The position numbers were made by a program, and so were the translations under genes. Of a stretch of 64,000 bases of DNA, positions 27,467 to 37,088 are shown in pieces. Positions within the stretch are counted from its first letter, which is position 1; every line of letters begins with the position of its first letter. Location: positions 62,001-126,000 of the forward strand of contig CBDCTQ010000057.1 in assembly GCA_965222105.1 (NCBI GenBank). The letters run 5' to 3'. The notes beneath the pieces are model-generated. The model saw only the letters and a list, made by a program, of their open reading frames with translations, had not been told where the DNA came from and made no database searches. The stretch comes from CALGLS01 sp965222105 (GTDB lineage Bacteria; Bacteroidota; Bacteroidia; Chitinophagales; Saprospiraceae).

Positions 27467-28324
27467 ATGTTAAAAAAGACCGCAACGCTTTTATTAATTT
27501 TGGTGAGCACCTCCCTTGCCATCGGCCAATTTTCAAAGGAGACCGAAAAACGATACCGAAAGCTGGGCGTGTCACAGGTCAGACAATACGCTTTTCTGAT
27601 CCTAAATCAAAAACAAAGTAATGATTCTACCTTAATGATGACCATTGAAGTAGATAGCCTTGGAAGAATGAAGAAGCAGGTATTCTCAGGTAAAGGCAAA
27701 TTCAAATACACCTACGAATTCCTCTACAACCACCAGTCAAAGCTGGCAGAAATTCAGTCTTTTACCAACAAGCTGAACAGATTTACTCCTCAAACCAAAA
27801 TCAAATTCGACAAAAACGGGATGCCAAAAGTCTCAAAGAGTTTTATCAATGGAAAATTGATCCGGAAAACAACCTACAAACACAACTTCAAAAAACAACT
27901 CAGAGAAACAGTCACGAAAAGATACCGCTCTATTGACAACTACGAAAAAATAAGTTTTTTATATAACGACGCCGGACAATTAATCAAACGATTGTCAACA
28001 GAACCAGGCCTGGAATGGCTGGAATACGAATACGACAAAAACGGCAACGAGATCATGGTCACTAAAATTGACCGCCAACAAACCAATAGTAGAATAATAT
28101 ACATTTTGAAAGATTATGATGATGAGAACAAGGTCATCAAGGAAAAAATATACTGTCAGAAAAGAATCCGGCTGCCCGATTTGCCCATATCGATCTACGC
28201 CAATCCGGGCGACATCGTCGTTAATAAATTCGAATACGACAAAAAGGGATTACTCACCACCAAACGGACCTGGCTAAACAATCTCCTCATGGGCGTTGCA
28301 AAATACGCTTATTCCTTTTATTGA
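27467..28324 (+). CDS. Secreted protein of unknown function with YD-like motifs
   Basis: The 285-aa protein has a Sec signal peptide (MLKKTATLLLILVSTSLAIG, cleaved before QFSKE). The mature part is beta-rich and lysine-rich, with repeated hairpin motifs such as FLYNDAGQLIKR, YEYDKNGNEIMV and FEYDKKGLLTTK. These resemble single RHS/YD units or toxin-antidote YwqK-like repeats. No catalytic motif is visible. It lies alone between the PIN pair and the TonB receptor, so it is probably a periplasmic or surface protein. Confidence 0.7.
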   Translation: MLKKTATLLLILVSTSLAIGQFSKETEKRYRKLGVSQVRQYAFLILNQKQSNDSTLMMTIEVDSLGRMKKQVFSGKGKFKYTYEFLYNHQSKLAEIQSFTNKLNRFTPQTKIKFDKNGMPKVSKSFINGKLIRKTTYKHNFKKQLRETVTKRYRSIDNYEKISFLYNDAGQLIKRLSTEPGLEWLEYEYDKNGNEIMVTKIDRQQTNSRIIYILKDYDDENKVIKEKIYCQKRIRLPDLPISIYANPGDIVVNKFEYDKKGLLTTKRTWLNNLLMGVAKYAYSFY

Positions 28325-28347
28325 ATCCAGTATTTTTAACAAAACGT

Positions 28348-28375
28348 CTAAAAATATTTTTAGGTTAATCTAAAA
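28348..28375 (+). promoter_or_regulatory. Overlapping palindromes resembling a DtxR/MntR-family metal operator
   Basis: CTAAAAATATTTTTAG (28348-28363) is a perfect palindrome. It overlaps TTTTAGGTTAATCTAAAA (28358-28375), symmetric at 8 of 9 positions. The second resembles known IdeR/DtxR/MntR sites of the TTAGGTTAGnCTAA type. The pair sits over the expected -33 region of the TonB receptor promoter, as expected for metal-dependent repression. Confidence 0.5.
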
Positions 28376-28379
28376 TCAT

Positions 28380-28387
28380 TATCTTTG
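28380..28387 (+). promoter_or_regulatory. Putative -7 box for the TonB receptor
   Basis: TATCTTTG matches TAnnTTTG, about 31 bp before ATG 28418. No TTTG -33 element is present; the operator-like palindrome occupies that place. Confidence 0.55.
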
Positions 28388-28417
28388 TACCATAAAGGAA
28401 TGATTTAAGCCAATCTA

Positions 28418-30718
28418 ATGTACAAAAATACCGTTTTTCAAGCGCTGATATTGCTATTTTTGTTCTGCTCCAACATGGGAGCGCAATCTATAACCGGCCA
28501 GGTCAACGCCGAATCCAAGCCACTCGAATTTGCCAGCATTGCGATTGTCGGCACCAACTGGGGCACTACCACCGATACAAATGGCCATTTCGCCTTTTCG
28601 GAAATACCGTCTGGCAACTACGTGGTCGAAGTCTCTTATCTGGGCTATATTCCCGCTACCCAGGCCATCGACTGGCAAAACGACACCGACCTCGCCCTGA
28701 CCTTTGACCTACAACCCCAGGCCGACCACCTCCAGGAAATCGTCGTCACCGGCACTATGAAGCCCACTTATGTGTCTGACTCGCCGGTAAAAGTCGACGT
28801 CGTCACCGCCAAACAACTCGAGACTTTTCTCCCCGCAGCAGGGTCTTCCATCATCGAAAACATCCAATTGGTCAACGGCGTCCAGGAAGTCGTGGCCTGC
28901 GGCGTTTGCTACACCAACAGCATCAGCATCAACGGTCTCGAAGGCGCCTATACCGCCGTACTCATGGACGGCACCCCCATCTACGGCAACCTCGCTTCGG
29001 TGTACGGCCTCAACGGCATTCCCAATATGATCATTGACCGCTTTGAAGTCATCAAAGGCCCCAACAGCACCCTCTATGGCTCCGAGGCCGTGGCCGGTGT
29101 CATCAACATCATCACAAAAGATCCAAAAAAACAACCCTTCCTCTCCATCGACCTGATGGGCACCAGTCACCTCGAAAGTTTTGGCAATTTGGCCATAGCA
29201 CCCATAATCGGCAAGGCCAGCGGCTTCGTTGGGTTGAATTACGCCTACATCAACGACTTCGACGATGCCAACAATGACGGTTTCGGTGATGGTATCAATC
29301 TGGACCGATACTCCCTCTTTTCCAAGTGGAACTTCGATCGCCCAAGTGGCAAGGCGTTCAGCCTTTCGGCAAAATACTACTATGAAGACAGAAGAAATGG
29401 AGTAAAAGAATACCTCACGGATAGAAATTACAAACACCTCCGGGGAAGCGACTCCGTCTATGGCGAAAGCATTGTGACCAACCGGTTGGAATTATTCGGT
29501 ACTTACGAATTCAATACCCTGCCCAACCTCAAATGGGACTTCTCCCTGTCCCACCACGACCAGGACAGCTACTACGGCGCCGATAGCTACCAGGCCCGCC
29601 AACATATCGCATTCAGCAACCTGCTATGGAATGTCCAACTCAAAAATCACGACCTCATAGCCGGTTTGACAACCCGCTACAACGCCTACGACGACAACAC
29701 AGTAGCCACCCAACAACAAGTGCACGGTCGCACTGTGAACCGGCCCGACAACCAGTTCGTCTCCGGCATTTTCGTTCAAGACGAATGGAGTCCCAACAAC
29801 AACCTTACAATACTCCCAGGCATTCGGCTCGACCGTTATCCGACTCACGGGATTGTCCTGGCTCCCCGCCTCAGCGTCAAATACAAACCCGGTGAATGGA
29901 CCACCCTACGTGGCAATTTCGGTACCGGTTTCCGAACCGTAAATCTCTTCACCGAAGACCACGCCTTCATCACCGGCCAACGCGAAGTAGAAATTGTCGA
30001 AACCCTCCTTCCCGAACGTTCCTACAATGGTTCCCTTAACCTCAACCAGGTATACGCCGGCCTCGGAGGCAGCGGAACCATTGACCTGGAAAGCTATTTC
30101 ACCCATTTTACCAACAAAATAATTCCAGACTACGACACCCCCGGAAAGATCATCTACGCCAACTCCGACGGCTATGCCCGAACCCTCGGATTGGGGCTCA
30201 CCATCAACCACAATCTGACGATCCCACTGGGCATCAACCTGGGTGCCAATATCCAGCGAGCCATCGAAAAAGAACCCAACGAAGAAGGCAGCCTGCTGAC
30301 CCGTGACATCCAATTTGCCCCCAGGTGGAGCGGCCTGTTTAGTGTCAACTACAAATGGCAAAAAGCCAACATGGTATTCGCATACACCGCCCGTGCTACT
30401 GGCCCAATGACTCTCCCTGAAGTATATGATCTCGACGCCGATGGCAACCCCTTATCTTCTCCCCGTCCTTCGGAAAGCAAGCCTTTTTCACTCCACAATG
30501 TGCAGGTGAGCAAAGAATGGAAAAACGGACTAACCCTCTACGGTGGTATTCAGAATCTGGCTAATTTCCGTCCCATTACTTCTCCTTTAGTAGGCTTCAA
30601 CGATCCCAATACAGCCGTTGGGTTCAGCCAGTATTTCGACACCTCCTATGCCTATGCCCCCAATCACGGGCGAGAATTTTATCTGGGTTTGAAATGGAAT
30701 TGGAAATACAGGAGATAA
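28418..30718 (+). CDS. TonB-dependent outer-membrane receptor
   Basis: The 766-aa energised importer has a signal peptide (residues 1-23) and a carboxypeptidase-regulatory-like domain (SITGQVNAESKPLEFASIAI ... GYIPATQ). The plug (~105-230) contains LQEIVVTGTM, a TonB-box-like segment, and VIKGPNSTLYGSEAVAGVINI. The 22-strand barrel ends in an aromatic-terminated strand (EFYLGLKWNWKYRR). The CGVC-containing plug segment followed by SISINGLEGAYTAVLMDGTP is typical of siderophore/metal-type receptors in Bacteroidota. No SusD partner follows, so it is not a SusCD glycan transporter. The upstream DtxR/MntR-like operator suggests iron or manganese control. The substrate is unknown. Confidence 0.93.
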   Translation: MYKNTVFQALILLFLFCSNMGAQSITGQVNAESKPLEFASIAIVGTNWGTTTDTNGHFAFSEIPSGNYVVEVSYLGYIPATQAIDWQNDTDLALTFDLQPQADHLQEIVVTGTMKPTYVSDSPVKVDVVTAKQLETFLPAAGSSIIENIQLVNGVQEVVACGVCYTNSISINGLEGAYTAVLMDGTPIYGNLASVYGLNGIPNMIIDRFEVIKGPNSTLYGSEAVAGVINIITKDPKKQPFLSIDLMGTSHLESFGNLAIAPIIGKASGFVGLNYAYINDFDDANNDGFGDGINLDRYSLFSKWNFDRPSGKAFSLSAKYYYEDRRNGVKEYLTDRNYKHLRGSDSVYGESIVTNRLELFGTYEFNTLPNLKWDFSLSHHDQDSYYGADSYQARQHIAFSNLLWNVQLKNHDLIAGLTTRYNAYDDNTVATQQQVHGRTVNRPDNQFVSGIFVQDEWSPNNNLTILPGIRLDRYPTHGIVLAPRLSVKYKPGEWTTLRGNFGTGFRTVNLFTEDHAFITGQREVEIVETLLPERSYNGSLNLNQVYAGLGGSGTIDLESYFTHFTNKIIPDYDTPGKIIYANSDGYARTLGLGLTINHNLTIPLGINLGANIQRAIEKEPNEEGSLLTRDIQFAPRWSGLFSVNYKWQKANMVFAYTARATGPMTLPEVYDLDADGNPLSSPRPSESKPFSLHNVQVSKEWKNGLTLYGGIQNLANFRPITSPLVGFNDPNTAVGFSQYFDTSYAYAPNHGREFYLGLKWNWKYRR

Positions 30719-30828
30719 GTTAGGAGTTGTGGACTCCTTGTGTTAGGGATGTCGCTCTGCGGGAGCGCATAAATGTTCAACATTATGAATCCAACAACAA
30801 TTTAACGCCACCAAACAAAAAAGTCCCG

Positions 30829-31344
30829 TCACTCTGCCTGCGCATCCCGGTATTTCACCGTAGAAGGTGCTACTCCCAGGTTGGGTGGTACGGGCATGTG
30901 GGGACACTCCGTCTGTAAGCCCATTTTTATGATGGCCAGGTGGTGGATGGCATGGTCGTAGGCGTACATCAATTCCCGCCCAACGGACGATTCCACTACC
31001 AGCCGCTCTTCACCCGGGCCACAGGAATATTCCGAAACGATTCGGACGCGGCGATCCTCTTCGAGTAGGCTGATCGGTTGAGCAAGGGCTTTGAAGGCGT
31101 CCTTTGCGGCAGCTACATCGCGTTCTATAAGTGGATTGCGTTTGCGGCTGGCATAGTCGATGGGCAGATCGAGGTTAGCGCCATTGACCAGACATTGGTA
31201 AAATTCCAGGATATGCCGGAAGTGTTGCCCCAGAGTAGCTCCCGAAAAGAGGGTCAGCGGTTTATGGAAGGAAGCCACATCCAGTTGTTGCAATACATCT
31301 TGTATCTGATCCAGAATTAGTTGCGAGCCGGTTTTGCCATTCAT
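30829..31344 (-). CDS. DinB/YfiT-superfamily protein
   Basis: The 171-aa four-helix-bundle protein belongs to the DinB-like putative metalloenzyme superfamily. The three His ligand positions appear in LGQHFRHILEFY and in YAYDHAIHHLAIIKMGLQ. Its length is usual for the family. Some relatives are thiol transferases using bacillithiol or mycothiol; no direct function can be assigned here. It shares its strand with folD, separated by 54 bp that include a large AT palindrome, so the two may be separately terminated. Confidence 0.8.
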   Translation of the reverse strand: MNGKTGSQLILDQIQDVLQQLDVASFHKPLTLFSGATLGQHFRHILEFYQCLVNGANLDLPIDYASRKRNPLIERDVAAAKDAFKALAQPISLLEEDRRVRIVSEYSCGPGEERLVVESSVGRELMYAYDHAIHHLAIIKMGLQTECPHMPVPPNLGVAPSTVKYRDAQAE

Positions 31345-31364
31345 AGAGGGATGGTTTTGAACAA

Positions 31365-31410
31365 ATTATTAATTCATTGATGATTAATTAATCATTAATC
31401 AATCAATAAT
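31365..31410. terminator. 46-bp AT-rich near-perfect palindrome at the folD 3' end
   Basis: The palindrome is centred between 31387 and 31388, with a fully symmetric GATTAATTAATC core and only a few outer mismatches. It overlaps the folD stop codon at 31399. It could act as a terminator for folD or as a protein-binding site. Confidence 0.5.
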
Positions 31411-32310
31411 CTCATCGGTGGTTGCCTTTTGGCCGTATACTTCTTTTCGGTTTGCCTTGAGGGTGTTCATCAGCAGGGAGGTAACCGTCATCGGCCCTAC
31501 CCCACCCGGCACGGGTGTGATGAAACTACATTTGGGAGCCACCTCATCGAATTTGACATCGCCCCGAAGGCGGTATCCTCTTTTAGCTGTTTCGTCGTCG
31601 ACCCGGTTGATGCCCACGTCTATCACCACGGCGCCCTCCTTAACCATATCGGCGGTCACAAATTCTGGCCGCCCCAATGCGACGATCAAAATATCGGCCC
31701 GGCGGCAATGGGTAGCAATATCTTTGGTGCGGCTGTGGCAAAGTGTTATGGTGGCATTGCCCGGAGATGCTTTTCGCGAAAGCAGGATACTGATCGGTGT
31801 TCCAACAATGTTGCTACGTCCCAACACCACACATTCTTTACCTTCCACTTCGATTTGGTAGCGGTCGAGCATTTGCAGTATTCCAAATGGGGTGGCTGGC
31901 AGGTAGCAGGATAAGCCCTGTGCCATTCGGCCGAAATTGACCGGATGGAAACCATCGACGTCCTTTTCCGGGGCGATGGCCAGGGTGACCTCTTCCTCAT
32001 TGATCTGTGCCGGCAGTGGCAACTGAACGATGAATCCGTCGATGCCTTTGTCGTTGTTCAGCTCATTGATGATTTGCAAGAGCTCAACCTGAGTCAGGTC
32101 AGCCGGTTTTTTAATGAGGGTTGATTGGAAGCCGCATTGTTCGCACGACCGAACTTTGTTTCGGACATAAGCCTGACTGGCGGGATCTTCGCCAACCAAT
32201 ACGGCTGCCAGATGGGGTACCCGTTCGCCTTTCGCGGCTATGGCTCGTACCTGTTCGGCTATTTCTTCTTTGATGGTCTTGGCCAGGGCCTTACCGTCGA
32301 TCAATTGCAT
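31399..32310 (-). CDS. folD: Bifunctional methylenetetrahydrofolate dehydrogenase / methenyltetrahydrofolate cyclohydrolase
   Basis: The 303-aa cytoplasmic enzyme oxidises 5,10-methylene-THF to methenyl-THF and hydrolyses it to 10-formyl-THF. The catalytic motif ASQAYVRNKVRSCEQCG provides Tyr48 and Lys52. DGFIVQLPLPAQI, PEKDVDGFHPVNFG, VLGRSNIVGTPISILL (NADP-binding) and the C-terminal signature ITPVPGGVGPMTVTSLL are all present. The length fits the family. It is a housekeeping one-carbon gene; the neighbouring DinB-like gene has no obvious metabolic link. Confidence 0.97.
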   Translation of the reverse strand: MQLIDGKALAKTIKEEIAEQVRAIAAKGERVPHLAAVLVGEDPASQAYVRNKVRSCEQCGFQSTLIKKPADLTQVELLQIINELNNDKGIDGFIVQLPLPAQINEEEVTLAIAPEKDVDGFHPVNFGRMAQGLSCYLPATPFGILQMLDRYQIEVEGKECVVLGRSNIVGTPISILLSRKASPGNATITLCHSRTKDIATHCRRADILIVALGRPEFVTADMVKEGAVVIDVGINRVDDETAKRGYRLRGDVKFDEVAPKCSFITPVPGGVGPMTVTSLLMNTLKANRKEVYGQKATTDEIID

Positions 32311-32500
32311 AGTTTTTGTTTTTGGCGCATGGTGCGCCCTCTAAATTTCGCCCAAAGGTAACCAACAAGGGGTGGAAATAGAATTATTTCGGTTAGAATT
32401 AACAAGTCTGTCGGCAAGGGTGGGCAACTTCCTGCCGGGCTGCCCTATCTTTCGATTTTCCTCTTGGAGCTATGTCTCAAGGTAGTTGACCTGGCATGGT

Positions 32501-34696
32501 TTAGTCTCCCGCTACCACTTCCAACTGTTTATGCTTCATTTCGTCACTTAGGATAAGCATATAATTCCCCACCGGCAATAGCAGCGAAGCCTTGACATTG
32601 GCATCCCTAAACTCCAGGGCATCCACTGGCACGGCAAAATCGGGGTCTTCTCCTTTCTGGTAAGCCAGGACAAGGCAGGGATAATCCATCCCATGCATAT
32701 CGGGATTGAATGCCAGCGGCTTGCGGTAGCCGTTCATCAGTTGCCAGTTGGGTCGACCGTGAATTTTGACAGAAGTCGGGTAGAATAGCTGTATGTCTAC
32801 GGCATCCGGTCCAAAACTGTTGAAAGGCTTCCCGCGATTTAGAAAAACGGTGGGTTCGCCAATGGTCTTTTTCCCGAAAAGGGGATGCTTCTGTTCTTTG
32901 CATTGCTCCGTCATGGTGGCTTGTTCCACCGTCAGGGGGTCTATTCCCGACAGGGCTTTAAACCATCCGGCAATGGTCTTTTTATCGTCGGTGAGGTCTT
33001 CCCGGAGGTTGGGTTGGCTGCAATAAACCAGCACTTTGGCGTCGGCATCCTTTCGGTAAATGCGGGCAATGTTCATGGCTTTGGCCCAGTTGCGGGCAAG
33101 CGTCGTAATTTCAGCCGGATCGGCGTCGGCAGGCATGCCTTTGCGGATAATGGCAGTGGCCTTTCTCATTTCGTGTGGGGTGGGCTCAAATGCGTAGAGG
33201 GTAAACCCCAGAGAGACAGCTTGACGGATGAGGTCTCCAAATAGAGGTTCACGGGTCAGCCGTCCGCTGTTGAGTACGGGATAGCCCCTTTCCGATAGCT
33301 TTGTTTCTTTTGGACTGAGGGCTTCCAGGGCGAGGTATCGGTAGCCTTGTTCGTACAATTTGGGGAGTAGTCCGGTTACGAAAGCCCGGTTTTGTGGGTT
33401 GGATACCTGTTCGTTCATAAAAATCGTGTACTGTTTGTTAGATTGATCCAAAATGTAAGTTCTGGCAGAAACGGGTTTGGACTCCAACAATTTATTTCCG
33501 GAAGCAGAACCTTCCGTGTCTATCGGCAAACATATATCCCGAAAGGCAAATGGCTGAGTAAAGGTGCGGCTAAGCCAATCGTCTTGTGGTATGCTTTCTG
33601 CAAAACGGTACACGTCTCCGGGCCCCTGGTTGAGTTCATCAGCGGGAATATTGCCATTTATAACAAACTCTACACGCCGGTTGCGCTGACGGCCGGTATC
33701 GCTTTGGTTGTCGGCTACGGGGCGCTTGTCGCCAAAACCTTTGCTGGAAAGACGACTTTCTGCTATGCCCTGGCCTACGAGGTATTCGCGTACGGCCTTG
33801 GCTCTGTTTTTCGACAGGTCGACGTTGTATCGTTCTGCGCCTTGACTATCGGTATGGCCTTGTATTTGGATGGTGAGCGACGGATTTTTTTCCATGATGC
33901 CAACCAGTTTATTTAGTTCTTTATACGATTCGTCGAGCAGGTTGTATTTGTCGGTTTCAAAATAGATGTTGTCCATGATAACAGAGGCCACCGACCCGCT
34001 GATATTGTAGTAGCGGCTGGGCTCGTATTGGATGGCGGTACTTTTAAATGCCTGGACAAATACATCGTCGATGAAAAAATAGCCGATGGCGAGTTCGGGC
34101 TTGACCTCCTCGTCCCAAAACTGGCCGATATAAAGATGGGTGGCCGACTCTGTGGCGGCGTAGGTGCCGGTTACTTTGGTCCATTTTTCAGGTTCAACGA
34201 AGGTCTCTGTTCCGGCATTGATCTGGGGGTTACCCTTGACGATCTCTTTGTTGTGTTGGAAGATTTTGTTGGAAAACAACATTCCAAATTGCGGATGGAG
34301 AAAAGTAGGGACGGGTTTCTTTTTGGAATAATACCTCGGCATGGACACCCAAAACTCTACGTAGTACTGTGTGCCGGGCACCAGGGGCTGCTTCAGTTTT
34401 ACGCCGACGTATTCGGCCCAGAAGGTACCGTTGGTTACAATGCCCGCCATGTGGTCGCCCGAATGAGGGGGGATGGTCGTTAGGTTGGTGCTGTTGAAGC
34501 GGGGGGAGAGCAGGTCGGTTGAGGCTTGGTTGGGCACCGTCCATCTGACGGCCTGACGTTCAAATTCGCGGCCGGTTTTGTTGAGCAGGCGGGAAGTGTA
34601 GTCGGCCTGTTCAAAACCGGGATTGGGCACCAGGTTTTGGCTGTAGCCGATGGTCAAAGAGCTGAAAAGGAAGAAAAAGAGTAACGTACGTATCAT
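32501..34696 (-). CDS. OmpA-domain envelope protein with N-terminal beta-sandwich and C-terminal ChaN/TraB-like domain
   Basis: The protein has 731 aa; ATG 34696 is chosen because it begins the signal peptide MIRTLLFFFLFSSLTIGYSQ. Residues ~22-225 form a carbohydrate-binding-like sandwich (NLVPNPGFEQADY), frequent before OmpA domains in Bacteroidota. An OmpA/MotB peptidoglycan-binding domain (~240-350) shows YFETDKYNLLDESYKELNKL, IQIQGHTDSQGAERYN and LSKNRAKAVREYL. The C-terminal ~330 residues include FMNEQVSNPQNRAFVTGLLP and RYLALEALSP, reminiscent of the ChaN/TraB/EreA-like fold. That last assignment is weak. The protein is probably outer-membrane or periplasmic and anchored to peptidoglycan. 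Confidence 0.75.
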   Translation of the reverse strand: MIRTLLFFFLFSSLTIGYSQNLVPNPGFEQADYTSRLLNKTGREFERQAVRWTVPNQASTDLLSPRFNSTNLTTIPPHSGDHMAGIVTNGTFWAEYVGVKLKQPLVPGTQYYVEFWVSMPRYYSKKKPVPTFLHPQFGMLFSNKIFQHNKEIVKGNPQINAGTETFVEPEKWTKVTGTYAATESATHLYIGQFWDEEVKPELAIGYFFIDDVFVQAFKSTAIQYEPSRYYNISGSVASVIMDNIYFETDKYNLLDESYKELNKLVGIMEKNPSLTIQIQGHTDSQGAERYNVDLSKNRAKAVREYLVGQGIAESRLSSKGFGDKRPVADNQSDTGRQRNRRVEFVINGNIPADELNQGPGDVYRFAESIPQDDWLSRTFTQPFAFRDICLPIDTEGSASGNKLLESKPVSARTYILDQSNKQYTIFMNEQVSNPQNRAFVTGLLPKLYEQGYRYLALEALSPKETKLSERGYPVLNSGRLTREPLFGDLIRQAVSLGFTLYAFEPTPHEMRKATAIIRKGMPADADPAEITTLARNWAKAMNIARIYRKDADAKVLVYCSQPNLREDLTDDKKTIAGWFKALSGIDPLTVEQATMTEQCKEQKHPLFGKKTIGEPTVFLNRGKPFNSFGPDAVDIQLFYPTSVKIHGRPNWQLMNGYRKPLAFNPDMHGMDYPCLVLAYQKGEDPDFAVPVDALEFRDANVKASLLLPVGNYMLILSDEMKHKQLEVVAGD

Positions 34697-34819
34697 TAGC
34701 GGTTTTGCATTATTTCTAACAATTTGGGGTGCTCCACAAATGGGGGAAAGTTGTGAAACGAAATTTCCCATCCGGCTATTTTGGGTCGAGCCACAAAGTA
34801 GGCATTATCGCGTTGAAAT

Positions 34820-35410
34820 TCAATTTTCCAGGCGGAAACCCACCCTGCGGTTTAAGGCGCGTCCTTTGGGGGAGCTGTTGGGGGCTATGGGCATGGTTTC
34901 TCCTTTTCCTGTAGCGATGATCCGATGGGGGGTGATGCCCATTTCTTGGAGTCTCCGTTTGATGGTATTTGCCCGGTCGTTTGACAAACGCAAGTTGAAG
35001 GCTTCCGTACCCAAATTGTCGGTATGGCCGGTGATATACACGCGAAAACCGGGGTGTTTTTGCAAAAAACTGGCAAGGCTCCCGATGGGGGGATAGGCGG
35101 CCGGTCGTAGAATGGTGCTGTTGAATTCGAATGTAATGTCGTCCATTACGAATTCTTTTTCAAGGGATATTGACTGTTCTCCGATTTTGAGTGGGGGTGG
35201 TGTTCGTTCAATGGTGACGGCAAGTTGTGTGGGAGGATTAGGAGGCACCTGCTTTGGAAAATCGGCTACGGTAATGACCTGTTTTCGGGGAATGTGCCGG
35301 GTGGTATCGTCGTACAAAAACAGGAGATGATGCTGATAGTCGTCGCATAAGCTGGTGCTATCAGCCGGTTCGACTTTTTGAAGGCTAAATCCTATGTGGA
35401 TAACGGTGTT
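34820..35410 (-). pseudogene. 5'-truncated OmpA-domain gene
   Basis: The C-terminal half is a clear OmpA domain: DDITFEFNSTILRPAAYPPI, YITGHTDNLGTEAFNLRLSN and GKGETMPIAPNSS. The frame extends upstream to a stop at 35411-35413 through convincing coding sequence (ending CDDYQHHLLFLYDD), but contains no ATG and no signal peptide. Only a TTG at 35317 is available. OmpA proteins need export, so the 5' end appears lost. It precedes the OmpA/ChaN-like gene by 123 bp on the same strand and may be a decayed paralogue. Confidence 0.6.
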
Positions 35411-36008
35411 TTACCATCGATCCGGAGATTTTCTCCCTAAAGGTATTTTCTCCCGATCACTATCGGGATACGGGATCAGGCAGGAAACACAAACCACTTT
35501 CCCTAAAATTCAGTTGTCATTCCCATGTCGAACCCCCACCAGGCACGTTTGAGCAGGAAAGGCAATGATTATTTGTCCTATCTCCAAAACAATTGCTGGA
35601 AACAGACTGACTTTGTAATAGTATTGTTATAAATAAGCATTACTATACCAGGGCAACCAATCGCTACCGGAAATATTGCCTATATAACAATACAATTTCA
35701 AAATGCATTTGTACAATTATCATACTCTTTTAGACTTGCAGTACTCTTCAATGGAGCACTAACCGTAAAATCAGCACGATATATCATTTGTGCTCCTCGC
35801 TTTTTCCTACAAAATTATATTTGCTTTCTCCTGGCCTTTGGTCGACTTCGTCTGAAGACAGGTTCAATTTATCCACCTTCCTGACGACCCCGACGTTCGC
35901 CGGGGCAAGCTCTCTGGTGGTTGGTGGACAGAGTTTTCATGCTGGGTTTATTCACGGGACAGGCTGTGCCGACCGCAGGAAAACTTAGTTATTGTGGCCA
36001 GTTGCATT
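35411..36008. other. 598-bp region without a recognisable gene
   Basis: The region contains a TCCCGAT/ATCGGGA hairpin at 35451-35468, one of a dispersed family, and AT-rich sequence. A 66-codon plus-strand ORF at 35788-35988 shows no family features. Given the truncated OmpA gene on its left, part of it may be decayed coding sequence. Confidence 0.5.
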
Positions 36009-36869
36009 TTATAATATTTTTCTAGTCAAATAATATAATTCTGGATCTGGATTAAATAGTGGATTTGTTGATTTGTTCGGATTCATAATTTTATACTCAA
36101 GCATTCTTAATAGTTGGATATATATCCTATGCTTTCTTGAATCAATTCTTATACATGTATTGGGCAAAATCATTTCTACCCTTAGTATCTCCAACGTATC
36201 CGAACTTCTTCTATAATTAATTAAAGAACGTTCAGCTGCAAAATTAGGATAATTCGTTAAATCCGATCTAATAAGTTTTTCTTTTACAGATTCCAATAAA
36301 TGAGTTACATGTTCTTTTTCGTTCATTCCTTTCATCTCTATTCGAAGTTTACTCATTTTTGCTGCCACCCAATTGTCTTCAAATTTTTTCAAAATACTAA
36401 GAGAGTTAGCATCACCAATCTTATACAATTCATTTATAACATTATTCGCTAAAAAACCATTTCCCATTTGTTTTGCCTCTATTAGTAATTCATGCAAATT
36501 TTTAAGAAATAAAATTGTATCTCCTTTTTTCAATTTTGCTTGCTCAACCCTATAAAAGGAAATTATTTCTGTTCTAAATCTTTCAAGACGATATGATTCA
36601 TTCTCTGTGTAATCAATCAACTCACATATCAGATCATTTATATCTATTGTACATCTATTATTTTTTATCTCCTCAATTAGTATTTGTTTTAGCCTAAATC
36701 TTTTTTGTTTTTTTAGCATTTCTTTCAATTCTATATCTGTTTTCATAGTCGCTTTTTCTCTATATTCTTCGCAAACACTTAGTGGCAATGGATGAAAATT
36801 CCAACTTTGAGCACAGATCGATTGACTTATAAAAAAAGCAACTATTATTGTAATTTTTTTAGCAATCAT
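36009..36869 (-). CDS. Hypothetical exported helical protein
   Basis: The 286-aa protein starts with a Sec signal (KKITIIVAFFISQSICAQS). The mature part is predicted mostly helical and lysine/glutamate-rich, with HEAT-like spacing (LLIEAKQMGNGFLANNVINE, LYKIGDANSLSILKKFEDN). I recognise no named family. Its base composition is clearly AT-richer than the flanking genes, which suggests horizontal acquisition. It stands alone between a gene-free stretch and a hairpin-rich gap. Confidence 0.65.
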   Translation of the reverse strand: MIAKKITIIVAFFISQSICAQSWNFHPLPLSVCEEYREKATMKTDIELKEMLKKQKRFRLKQILIEEIKNNRCTIDINDLICELIDYTENESYRLERFRTEIISFYRVEQAKLKKGDTILFLKNLHELLIEAKQMGNGFLANNVINELYKIGDANSLSILKKFEDNWVAAKMSKLRIEMKGMNEKEHVTHLLESVKEKLIRSDLTNYPNFAAERSLINYRRSSDTLEILRVEMILPNTCIRIDSRKHRIYIQLLRMLEYKIMNPNKSTNPLFNPDPELYYLTRKIL

Positions 36870-36923
36870 ATATATTACATTTATATTGTTATTTTATTGG
36901 CCATAACACTACACTAAGGGAAT

Positions 36924-37069
36924 GTATATGTCACCCACGAAGCACTCAAACTCAAGTCACCCTGTCACAGGTGACATATACAGCTGCTGTGCTGATCCCG
37001 ACCCCTATCGGGACTTCAGTTGAACACTACTGCGAGGGAGCATAGATAATCCATTGCAGTAGTGTTCAA
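36924..37069. repeat. Cluster of three inverted repeats
   Basis: Three hairpins stand in 150 bp between two minus-strand hypothetical genes. The first is a 12-bp perfect pair at 36924-36935/36970-36981, the second a TCCCGA/TCGGGA pair at 36996-37013, the third a 14-bp perfect pair at 37020-37033/37056-37069. Together they could be a terminator array or a palindromic repeat element. Confidence 0.6.
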
Positions 37070-37088
37070 ACTCATTATAGGGTGGCCT

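Noticed and set aside
28709..29437. 242-codon minus-strand ORF
   Set aside because: Antisense to the TonB receptor plug and barrel; no domain features.
35788..35988. 66-codon plus-strand ORF
   Set aside because: No start context, no recognisable features, and it sits in degraded intergenic sequence.
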